Assembly (NCBI GenBank): GCA_028718845.1
Contig: JAQULA010000108.1
Location: forward strand, 1 to 6,109
Source: Candidatus Omnitrophota bacterium
Lineage (GTDB): Bacteria > Omnitrophota > Gorgyraeia > B26-G9
DNA length: 6,109 nt
Reading direction: 5' to 3'
Made by a program: the position numbers and the translations under genes. The notes under the pieces are model-generated. The model saw only the letters and a list, made by a program, of their open reading frames with translations, did not search any database and was not told the origin of the DNA. Shown here one piece after another: positions 1 through 6,109 of the stretch; position 1 is the stretch's first letter, and each line of letters begins with the position of its first letter.

Positions 1-996
1 GACAAAACGTTGTTTTATGATCAAAGTCCGCATTTTAAGACGCATTATGTGACGGCTGCCGGGCGGGGGTGTCCTTTTACCTGCAGTTATTGCCTTAATT
101 CGTATATACACGCGACATTCGATAAAGGGCCCGGACCATGGGTGCGTATGCGCAGTGTGGACAGCGTTATCCGGGAGCTTAGTGCGGCACGGCGGATTTA
201 CGATAGCAGGACCGTTTTTTTCCTTGATGAATGTTTCGGGCTTAATAACTCCTGGCTAAAGGAATTTTCCGCGGAGTATAAGCAAAAAATCAATCGGGCA
301 TACGTATGTACGGTTCATCCCCGGACCGTGACGCCGGAAAAGATCGAATATTTGAAAACTTCCGGCTGCCGCGCGGTGTATATGGGAATCCAATCCTGGG
401 ATACGGCGATCCGGAATCAGTGGTTCAACCGTCGGATTTCGAATGAAACCATGGAAAGAGCGATCCGGCTGATTTTAAAGGCGAAAATCGAATTGCTGGT
501 CGAGAACATTATTAATATACCGGGACAGGAACCGGATGACATTGTCCGTATCAATATGCCGTATACCCGTCTGCGGCCGAACCGGATTTTGTTTTACACC
601 CTGAAATATTACCCGAACTACCAGATTACCCGGAAAGCGCAGAAAGAAGGACGGCTTGACCCGGCCCTGGTCGACGCCATTGAGCAGGGCAGCGACTACG
701 AACGGTTTGCGATCACGTCGCTGTTGGCGGGGAAAAACCGAGAAAATCGGGAATTGGTGAAAGCGCAGAAATTATTGTTCGTCATGGATATTGTCCCCGG
801 AAGGATTTTGCGTTATATTATCCGGAAACGACTCTACCGGTTTTTCCCGGTGATTTTCAGTCCCGCACTTCTGCTTATCGCCAGGGCGTTGTTGTCTCCG
901 GACGAGGAATCCCGCTGTGCGAGGAATGTGATTTTTGGCCGGTATTACTTCTTTCTGAAGAAAAAAATTTTCACCCGGAGGAAAAATATCCGATGA
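1..996 (+). CDS. B12-binding-type radical SAM protein, 5'-truncated by window edge
   Basis: The reading frame is open from base 1, so the first 331 visible residues are the C-terminal two thirds of a gene that begins upstream. The TTG at base 10 is not a real start, because the residues around it align with residue 175 onward of the next gene. About 174 residues, the presumed B12-binding domain, are outside the window. The radical-SAM 4Fe-4S motif is GRGCPFTCSYC (visible Cys 24, 28, 31). It is followed by FLDECFG (76-80 region), YVCTVHP (101-107), SGC (121-123) and GIQSWD (129-134), all shared with the two downstream paralogs. After the cluster it reads CLNS, where the paralogs read CCHS or CGHS, suggesting a changed active site. 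The C-terminal part (about 251-331) is the basic, hydrophobic extension shared by the family and ends in a Lys/Arg-rich tail. The stop overlaps the next start as ATGA. By family it is a SAM- and probably cobalamin-dependent methyltransferase or rearranging enzyme, and its substrate is unknown. Confidence 0.9.
   Translation, partial: DKTLFYDQSPHFKTHYVTAAGRGCPFTCSYCLNSYIHATFDKGPGPWVRMRSVDSVIRELSAARRIYDSRTVFFLDECFGLNNSWLKEFSAEYKQKINRAYVCTVHPRTVTPEKIEYLKTSGCRAVYMGIQSWDTAIRNQWFNRRISNETMERAIRLILKAKIELLVENIINIPGQEPDDIVRINMPYTRLRPNRILFYTLKYYPNYQITRKAQKEGRLDPALVDAIEQGSDYERFAITSLLAGKNRENRELVKAQKLLFVMDIVPGRILRYIIRKRLYRFFPVIFSPALLLIARALLSPDEESRCARNVIFGRYYFFLKKKIFTRRKNIR
977..982 (+). promoter_or_regulatory. 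Ribosome binding site for the second gene
   Basis: A GGAGGA Shine-Dalgarno sequence lies inside the last codons of the preceding gene, 10 nt before the ATG at 993. It supports that start, which also places the first B12-domain strand (MRVAFVND) directly at the N-terminus. Confidence 0.75.
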
Positions 997-2564
997 GAGT
1001 GGCTTTTGTCAACGATTTTTCCCTGCAGCTGGGGGTTCAATCCATATCCGGGGTGCTTAAAGCCGCCGGACATGAAACGGAATTATTCATGGACCCTCTG
1101 CTGTTCGATGACGATGTCATTACCCTGCGCCGGCTGAATAAACGGGTTGATTTTAAAAAATTCATTATCCCCCGGCTGAAGGCGTATAAGCCGGATATCG
1201 TCGGAATATCGGTAGTGACCGATTTTTATTATTGGGCCGGGGAAATGGCGGCGTTGATCAAGCGGGAAATGGACGTGCCGATCATCTTCGGCGGGATCCA
1301 TCCGACGTCGGTGCCGGAACGGGTTATCCGTAATCCGTGGGTGGATATCGTGTGCGTGGGCGAAGGCGAGTATCCGATGCTTGAGCTGGTTAACAGTATG
1401 GCCGGAGGGGCGATCGACTATTCGATAAAGAACTTGTGGTTTAAAAAAGACGGACAGATTATCCGCAATGAAGTTCGTCCGCTTATTGCCGATCTCGATT
1501 CCCTGCCGATGCCGGATAAGGATATCTTCCATGCGGCGAGTCCGCATTATATCCGGACATACCCCTATCTTATCCTGACCGGGCGGGGGTGTCCGAACGC
1601 GTGCAGTTATTGCTGTCATTCCTATCTTAAAGAATTATACGCCGGCAAGGGGCCCTATGTGCGGCAGCGCAGTGTGGGTAATGTTATCCGCGAACTTGCG
1701 GAAAACAAGGCGAAGTACCGGATGAAGCATGTGGTCTTTTTGGATGATTGTTTCGGCCGGGACCGGGTGTGGCTGCGGGAGTTTTCCGCGGAATATAAGA
1801 AAAAGATTGCGCTGCAGTATCTTTGCGTGATGCATCCCGATGATATAACGGAAGAGACCATGGAATGTTTAAAATCTTCCGGATGCAAAGGGATTTTTTT
1901 GGGGATTCAGTCCTGGAACGACTCTATCCGCCGTAATCTTTTAAACCGGGTCACTCCGAACGAGGTTTTGGAGCGGGCTATCCGTACAGTGCAGAAGGCC
2001 GATATCCATATTATGGTCGACAATATATTCGATTTGCCGGGACTCTCCGAGGAAGATGTCCTGGCCTCGGCGTCCCGTTACGCCCGGATAAAGCCGACCC
2101 GGATTTATTACTATATGCTGCGTTATTATCCCAATACGCGGATAACCCGTGAGGCGCATCGCCGGGGGTGGCTTTCCGCGCAGCGGCATGAGGAAATCAT
2201 GGATGGGGTTAATGCCCAGTCCTTTGCCATGGGAGGAGATTTGGTAAATGAGGCGTCGGTTAAATATCAATTATTATTTTCACTCATCGATTTGCTTCCG
2301 CGGCGGCTGAGCGAATTTATCATCGGGAAACAGTTCTATCGCCGGTTCCCGCGTTTTTTGAAACCGCCGCATATCCTTATCGCCCGGAACATCTTCGCGC
2401 GGGATTTAAATGCCCGGTTACTGCGCAACAGCGCGTTTCACCGCTATGGATACTTTCTCGCGCAGTGGCTTGTCCTTGCCGTGCGGAATATATTGCAGCC
2501 GGGCGGGCTTAGTAGTAAGCTGGTAAAAAAAGGATTACCTCGGGAGGGTTTTTTTCGGAAATGA
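993..2564 (+). CDS. B12-binding domain radical SAM protein (complete, 523 aa)
   Basis: This is a complete two-domain enzyme. Residues 1-170 form a Rossmann-like B12-binding domain: strand MRVAFVND, the helix around GVLKAAGHE (20-28), DIVGISVV (68-75), FGGIHPTSVPER (99-110) and CVGEGEYP (121-128). The cobalamin-ligating DxHxxG motif is absent, as in many B12-dependent radical-SAM enzymes, so cobalamin would bind without a protein His ligand. The radical-SAM core begins with GRGCPNACSYC (Cys 200, 204, 207) and carries FLDDCFGRDR (249-258) and GIQSWN (304-309). Residues 420-523 are a basic/hydrophobic C-terminal extension shared with the paralogs. Family members transfer methyl groups to unactivated carbon or phosphorus, or catalyse ring rearrangements, using SAM and cobalamin; no substrate can be assigned here. 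It aligns without gaps to the last gene of the window over at least the first 187 residues (41 of 50 identical at residues 91-140). It is coupled at both ends by 4-nt ATGA overlaps. Confidence 0.93.
   Translation: MRVAFVNDFSLQLGVQSISGVLKAAGHETELFMDPLLFDDDVITLRRLNKRVDFKKFIIPRLKAYKPDIVGISVVTDFYYWAGEMAALIKREMDVPIIFGGIHPTSVPERVIRNPWVDIVCVGEGEYPMLELVNSMAGGAIDYSIKNLWFKKDGQIIRNEVRPLIADLDSLPMPDKDIFHAASPHYIRTYPYLILTGRGCPNACSYCCHSYLKELYAGKGPYVRQRSVGNVIRELAENKAKYRMKHVVFLDDCFGRDRVWLREFSAEYKKKIALQYLCVMHPDDITEETMECLKSSGCKGIFLGIQSWNDSIRRNLLNRVTPNEVLERAIRTVQKADIHIMVDNIFDLPGLSEEDVLASASRYARIKPTRIYYYMLRYYPNTRITREAHRRGWLSAQRHEEIMDGVNAQSFAMGGDLVNEASVKYQLLFSLIDLLPRRLSEFIIGKQFYRRFPRFLKPPHILIARNIFARDLNARLLRNSAFHRYGYFLAQWLVLAVRNILQPGGLSSKLVKKGLPREGFFRK
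2542..2548 (+). promoter_or_regulatory. Ribosome binding site for the third gene, long spacing
   Basis: A GGGAGGG Shine-Dalgarno-like stretch lies 12 nt before the ATG at 2561 and is separated from it by seven T residues (2549-2555). The spacing is at the long end of the useful range. Translation of this gene may therefore depend on ribosomes terminating at the overlapping TGA (2562-2564). Confidence 0.6.
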
Positions 2565-4123
2565 AAATAGCGTTTGTTACCAATTCGTCACAATGTTTGG
2601 GGATCCAGTACGTCGGGATACGGTCCCTGGCCGCGGTTTTGCAGGATGCCGGCCATGAAGTGAAGTTGTTTGTCGACCCCTCGTTGTTTAACGACAGCCA
2701 TTGCCGGATAAAGACCCTGAACCGGGTATTCAACTATAAACGGCATATCGTTGCGCAACTCAAGGAATACCGGCCGGAACTGATCGGCATGTCGGTGACC
2801 ACGGAAATCTATCCCTGGGCCAAGACCATGTCCGGCCTGATCAAACAGGCGATGGATGTCCCGGTCATCTGGGGAGGGATCCATCCGACGTCGGTGCCGG
2901 AAGAGGTAATGCGGAACGATACCGTCGACATGGTCTGCGTCGGCGAAGGGGAATACCCGCTGCTGGAACTGGTCGAGAGCATGAAAAAAGGGGCGATCGA
3001 CCATTCGATAAGGAATATCTGGTTCAAGCGCAACGGGGGACTGGTCCGCAACGAAGTGCGTCCGCTTATTGCCGACCTTGACGCCCTGCCGCTTTCCGAC
3101 CCCGGCCTGTATGCCGAGTGGCCGGGATGCCTGAAGATCGGCTATTATATCGCCGCGTCGCGCGGCTGTCCGAATGCCTGCAGTTATTGCTGTCATTCCT
3201 TTCTGCACCGGCTCTACCAGGGAAAAGGACAGTATGTCCGCCGGCGCAGCGTATCGAAAATAATTCAGGAGATCTCCGCCGTTAAACAGCGCTACGCGAT
3301 CAAGCGGGTCCTGTTTACCGACGATTGTTTCGCCCATGACCGGGATTGGCTGCGGGAATTTGCCGCCGTCTATAAAGAAAAAATAAATCTTCCGTTTTTC
3401 TGTATGATGCAGCCGCGTGACCTGACCCGGGAGACCGTGCCGTATCTGCGTTCAGCCGGGTGCCGGATCGTTTTTTTAGGTATTCAAAGCTGGGATAAAG
3501 AGCTGCGGGAAAATTTACTGGAACGGTTTGTCTCGAATGCGTGCATGGAGGAAGCGATAAACTCATTAAAAGGCAGCGGGATCCAGTTGGTCGTGGATAA
3601 TCTTTTCGGTTTGCCCGGGCAGGATTACGAACAGCTGCTGCAGGCCAACATGAAATATACTGCGTTGCGGCCGAAACGGATTTTTTTCTTTCATCTCAGA
3701 TATTACCCGAAAACGGTTATGCTGGACAAAGTGCAGGGAAAAAGCGATGTGTCGGCGGACCGTTACACGGACATAGTGAACGGCACCGACGGTGGCGGGT
3801 TATGTCTTACTTTACCGGCGGGCCGGACCTCCGGGGGCGATAAGGAACTGAAAAAAATAAAGATTTTGCTGTTTTGCTTTGACCTGCTGCCCGGGAAGGC
3901 GATCCGGTTCATCGTGAACAAGAAATTGTACCGTTATATTCCCTCGGTTATCGCTCCATCGTTATTTATGTTTTTGCGAACGTTATTTTCCAGCGATTTG
4001 GATTCCCGGCTGAGGATCGAAGAAAACGTGTATAAGTACGCTTATTTTATGGTAAAAAAAATCCGCATTGTTTTGGATAAACGCCGGACCAACCGGGGGA
4101 ATTATGCCGCAGATGCCGAATGA
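2561..4123 (+). CDS. B12-binding domain radical SAM protein (complete, 520 aa)
   Basis: A third paralog, full length and with the same architecture. The B12-binding domain spans about residues 1-173, with MKIAFVTN at the start, ELIGMSVT (73-80), WGGIHPTSVPEE (104-115) and CVGEGEYP (126-133). It has about five more residues than its neighbours between LG (13-14) and GHE (31-33). No DxHxxG His ligand is present. The radical-SAM core has ASRGCPNACSYC (Cys 203, 207, 210), FTDDCFAHDR (252-261) and GIQSWD (307-312). It has CMMQP (281-285) where the other paralogs have a His before the Pro, and VDNLFGLPG (345-353). A C-terminal extension follows (428-520). Residues 96-145 are about 74% identical to the preceding gene, and two stretches of 27 and 22 nt are identical in DNA, so the two arose by duplication. 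The start is a 4-nt ATGA overlap with the preceding gene. Likely a SAM- and cobalamin-dependent methyltransferase or related enzyme of unknown substrate. Confidence 0.93.
   Translation: MKIAFVTNSSQCLGIQYVGIRSLAAVLQDAGHEVKLFVDPSLFNDSHCRIKTLNRVFNYKRHIVAQLKEYRPELIGMSVTTEIYPWAKTMSGLIKQAMDVPVIWGGIHPTSVPEEVMRNDTVDMVCVGEGEYPLLELVESMKKGAIDHSIRNIWFKRNGGLVRNEVRPLIADLDALPLSDPGLYAEWPGCLKIGYYIAASRGCPNACSYCCHSFLHRLYQGKGQYVRRRSVSKIIQEISAVKQRYAIKRVLFTDDCFAHDRDWLREFAAVYKEKINLPFFCMMQPRDLTRETVPYLRSAGCRIVFLGIQSWDKELRENLLERFVSNACMEEAINSLKGSGIQLVVDNLFGLPGQDYEQLLQANMKYTALRPKRIFFFHLRYYPKTVMLDKVQGKSDVSADRYTDIVNGTDGGGLCLTLPAGRTSGGDKELKKIKILLFCFDLLPGKAIRFIVNKKLYRYIPSVIAPSLFMFLRTLFSSDLDSRLRIEENVYKYAYFMVKKIRIVLDKRRTNRGNYAADAE
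4095..4100 (+). promoter_or_regulatory. Ribosome binding site that decides the start of the fourth gene
   Basis: GGGGGA lies 3 nt before ATG 4104 and 12 nt before the in-frame ATG 4113. It favours one of these two over the upstream in-frame TTG at 4068, which has no Shine-Dalgarno sequence in front of it. The short gap to 4104 leaves 4113 as a real alternative. Confidence 0.5.
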
Positions 4124-5447
4124 TTGTATCCGGGAAACGATAAGCCTGTGTTCACGCTGTCATAAAACGATACCGGCATATGTGGTGGAACGCGGCGATA
4201 AAATCAGCATGGAAAAACATTGCCCGGAACACGGGAAAGAAGAACTGACGATCTCAAACCACCCCTGGTATTACAAGGAATTGACCGGGTATTATTTCGG
4301 GGTGATGCCGGTGTCGATGCCGCAAAAGAGATTCTACATATATTTAAGCAACCGATGTAATCTAAATTGTCCGATCTGCCTGCTCTATCCCAATCAGGCT
4401 AAGGTCCCGGATATTTCACTGTCCGCGTTTAAGGAAGTCATCAAAAAAAACAAAGGGGCCCGGTTTTATCTCTACGGCGCCGAGCCGACATTACGTGATG
4501 ATCTCCGGGAATGGATTATCCTGCTGAAAAGCCATGGCAATCTGGTGAATATGCATACCAACGGGATCAAGCTGGCCGATTATGACTATGTTTGTCGATT
4601 GAAGCAATGGGGGGTTGATTATATCAGTGTCCAGTTTGACGGATTCGACGATACGGTTTACCGGCGTTTGCGGGGAAGGGATTTGCTTGAGGTCAAACGC
4701 AAAGCGCTGGATAATTTAAAACGATTGGATATCGCCACCGGCTTGAACGTCACCATCGCCAAGGGCATCAATGAAGATCAAATGCGTCCGATCATTGATT
4801 ACGCGGTGGACAATCCATTCATTAAGGATGTGAGTTTCGCGACCTTGTCGTTTCTGGGCGATGCCGGCGGTAATTTTCCCTCGTCCGACTTGCTGATGCC
4901 CGAAGATCTGATCGATATCGTCGAACGGCAAAGCGACGGGAATATCGGACGCCGGAACCTGTTTCTATTTCAGAAACTGTATTACACGCTGCTTGCGGTG
5001 TTTGAAGTGCGGCGCTGTTATAATTTTCAGCATATGGTAGTGTATCGGGAAGGAAACGGCCGCTACGTTTGTTTGGACGACCTGTTTGATCTGGAAAAAC
5101 TGGAACCGGTGTTCGCGAAATACCGGCGATTGGTGCGGAACAACCGGTTAAAAGCGGCAGTGTATTTTTTAACGAGATTTTTTGCGCACTGTTTCGGTAA
5201 GGGGTTTCTGAAAAGGGTCCGCTGCGTGCCGTGGGCCATGTTTATTCCCGGAAAGATCCGGAATATCACCATTCCGCCGAAAACATTGTTTGTCAGTTTC
5301 GGTACGGTCTGTGACGCGTATAAATATGACCGGCAGATTAATGAATATTGCGGGCAGGGGTTCTGTTTTTCTGAAGATAATTCGGTCCGGATGACGGATT
5401 CCATCCCGGATCTGACCTTATTCCGGGAAAAGGGGCAAACGACGTGA
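4104..5447 (+). CDS. Radical SAM protein of the COG1964 / MJ0619 (tetraether synthase-like) family
   Basis: A 447-aa protein from ATG 4104; ATG 4113 is an alternative, and TTG 4068 is open but has no ribosome binding site. Residues 16-44 form a small metal-binding ribbon, CSRC then CPEHG (Cys 16, 19, 40, His 43). The radical-SAM motif is NRCNLNCPIC (Cys 85, 89, 92), followed by YGAEPTLRDDL (124-134) in the place of the GGEP motif. VQFDGFDDTVYRRLRG (176-191) and the run starting LNVTIAKGINED (214-225) match the pattern I know from the COG1964 family. Further cysteines lie at 305, 323, 374, 403, 416 and 421, suggesting auxiliary metal centres. MJ0619, the best-known relative, has been reported as a hydroxymethylpterin methylase and as a tetraether lipid synthase that joins unactivated carbons. 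This protein appears somewhat shorter. It lacks a B12 domain and is unrelated to its neighbours except through the radical-SAM fold. It overlaps the previous gene by 20 nt, and its TGA overlaps the next GTG. The family call is firm and the substrate unknown. Confidence 0.88.
   Translation: MPQMPNDCIRETISLCSRCHKTIPAYVVERGDKISMEKHCPEHGKEELTISNHPWYYKELTGYYFGVMPVSMPQKRFYIYLSNRCNLNCPICLLYPNQAKVPDISLSAFKEVIKKNKGARFYLYGAEPTLRDDLREWIILLKSHGNLVNMHTNGIKLADYDYVCRLKQWGVDYISVQFDGFDDTVYRRLRGRDLLEVKRKALDNLKRLDIATGLNVTIAKGINEDQMRPIIDYAVDNPFIKDVSFATLSFLGDAGGNFPSSDLLMPEDLIDIVERQSDGNIGRRNLFLFQKLYYTLLAVFEVRRCYNFQHMVVYREGNGRYVCLDDLFDLEKLEPVFAKYRRLVRNNRLKAAVYFLTRFFAHCFGKGFLKRVRCVPWAMFIPGKIRNITIPPKTLFVSFGTVCDAYKYDRQINEYCGQGFCFSEDNSVRMTDSIPDLTLFREKGQTT
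5431..5435 (+). promoter_or_regulatory. Ribosome binding site for the fifth gene (GTG start)
   Basis: AGGGG lies 8 nt before the GTG at 5444. With the GTGA stop/start overlap and the match of the following residues (MKIAFVSDS) to the paralog N-termini, it fixes GTG as the start. Confidence 0.7.
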
Positions 5448-6109
5448 AAATCGCATTTGTGAGTGATTCGAACGAGCGCTTGGGTATCGAATACTTATCC
5501 GGGGTGCTCAAGGCGCATGGACATGAGGTTAGACTTTTTATCGATGATAAATTGTTCGATGACGAATATATTTCCTCGCGGTATCTAAGCGGGATATTCG
5601 ATTCGAAAAAGAGGATCGTGTCCGAATTAAAAGTCTACAAACCGGATTTGATCGGTCTGTCTATGCTGACCACGTTCTACGGGTGGGCCTGTTCCATGGC
5701 CGCACTAATCAAACGCGAAATGAATGTCCCGATTATTTTCGGCGGTATCCATCCGACGATAGTTCCGGAAAGGGTCATTGCCAATGATAATGTCGATATC
5801 GTCTGCGTCGGCGAAGGGGAATATCCTCTGCTGGAGCTGGTCCAATCCATGGAGAGAGGCGCGATCGATTATGGAATAAAAAATTTATGGTTCAAAAACG
5901 GCGGACGAATAATCGCCAACGATATTCGGCCGTTACTCGGCGATTTGAATGAGCTTCCGTTCGCGGATAAGGAAATTTTTTATTCGGCCCGGCCGCATTA
6001 TGCGCAGACCTATTATATCGTTACCGGCCGGGGATGTGCGCATGCCTGCAGTTACTGCGGGCATTCCTATCTGAAAGAACTCTATCGCGGAAAAGGCCCG
6101 TACCTGCGC
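5444..6109 (+). CDS. B12-binding domain radical SAM protein, 3'-truncated by window edge
   Basis: The frame starts at GTG 5444 and stays open to the last base, giving 222 visible residues; about 300 more are expected beyond the edge. Residues 1-172 are the B12-binding domain: MKIAFVSDS, the helix GVLKAHGHEV (20-29), DLIGLSML (68-75), FGGIHPTIVPER (99-110) and CVGEGEYP (121-128). As in the paralogs there is no DxHxxG motif. The start of the radical-SAM core follows, with TGRGCAHACSYC (Cys 198, 202, 205), then GHSYLKELYRGKGPY as in the second gene. It is closest to the second gene of the window, aligning without gaps over the B12 domain. The Gly after the third cluster Cys, and Ala-His within the motif, set it apart from the second and third genes. 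It is coupled to the upstream MJ0619-like gene by GTGA. Likely a SAM- and cobalamin-dependent methyltransferase or related enzyme, substrate unknown. Confidence 0.9.
   Translation, partial: MKIAFVSDSNERLGIEYLSGVLKAHGHEVRLFIDDKLFDDEYISSRYLSGIFDSKKRIVSELKVYKPDLIGLSMLTTFYGWACSMAALIKREMNVPIIFGGIHPTIVPERVIANDNVDIVCVGEGEYPLLELVQSMERGAIDYGIKNLWFKNGGRIIANDIRPLLGDLNELPFADKEIFYSARPHYAQTYYIVTGRGCAHACSYCGHSYLKELYRGKGPYLR

Noticed and set aside
10..12. TTG as start codon of the first gene
   Set aside because: The frame is open upstream to base 1 and the residues before TTG (DKT) align with DKD and DKE in the paralogs, so this is an internal codon of a gene truncated by the window edge.
2537..2555. Possible rho-independent terminator: CCT/AGG stem followed by seven T residues
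   Set aside because: The stem has only three base pairs and lies within the coding end of gene 2, just before the coupled start of gene 3. The G-rich half is better explained as a Shine-Dalgarno sequence.
2588..3337. Long antisense open frame (249 codons) opposite the third gene, and similar antisense frames at 1083-1619, 1941-2270 and 5063-5404
   Set aside because: Each lies entirely opposite a conserved coding region and the products resemble no known protein. Their His/Arg/Pro-rich composition is typical of the reverse complement of these codons.
4068..4070. TTG as start of the fourth gene
   Set aside because: There is no Shine-Dalgarno sequence upstream and it would give a 56-nt overlap. 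The residues it adds show no family-like features, whereas GGGGGA precedes the ATGs at 4104 and 4113.
1..6109. DNA direct repeats suggesting a mobile element or assembly duplication
   Set aside because: The recurring blocks fall at equivalent catalytic positions of homologous genes with diverged sequence between them, so they are paralog conservation. No terminal inverted repeats or transposase were seen.

Overview
The window is a gap-free, single-strand (+) run of five radical-SAM enzyme genes. The first is cut by the left edge and the last by the right edge. Four of the five (1-996, 993-2564, 2561-4123, 5444-6109) are paralogs with the cobalamin (B12)-binding plus radical-SAM architecture. 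The fifth (4104-5447) belongs to a different radical-SAM family, the COG1964 group that contains the archaeal protein MJ0619 (hydroxymethylpterin methylase / tetraether lipid synthase, Tes). No tRNA, rRNA, CRISPR array, insertion sequence or intergenic region was seen.

Layout: gene 1 enters already inside its coding frame; about 174 N-terminal residues, essentially the B12-binding domain, lie upstream. Genes 2 and 3 are complete (523 and 520 aa). Each has an N-terminal Rossmann-like B12 domain (about residues 1-170), a radical-SAM core with a CxxxCxxC motif near residue 200, and a conserved basic/hydrophobic C-terminal extension. Gene 4 (about 447 aa) has a small N-terminal Cys/His metal-binding ribbon, a radical-SAM core and a Cys-rich C-terminus. 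Gene 5 starts at a GTG and is cut after the CxxxCxxC motif. Junctions 1/2, 2/3 and 4/5 are 4-nt ATGA or GTGA stop/start overlaps and junction 3/4 is a longer overlap. The whole window therefore looks like the middle of one translationally coupled operon whose promoter and terminator lie outside.

How the genes may work together (inference): B12-dependent radical-SAM enzymes commonly methylate or rearrange unactivated carbons, and MJ0619-like enzymes form C-C bonds on lipid or pterin substrates. A series of diverged paralogs with an embedded MJ0619-like enzyme would fit successive modification of one complex hydrophobic molecule (unusual membrane lipid, polyketide or other secondary metabolite). 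The substrate cannot be read from the sequence.

Organism: a bacterium using the standard code, with strong Shine-Dalgarno sites, ATG/GTG starts and about 50% GC by eye. Tandem B12/radical-SAM genes of this kind are common in anaerobic, mostly uncultured lineages such as Omnitrophota or former Deltaproteobacteria. This placement is a weak guess.
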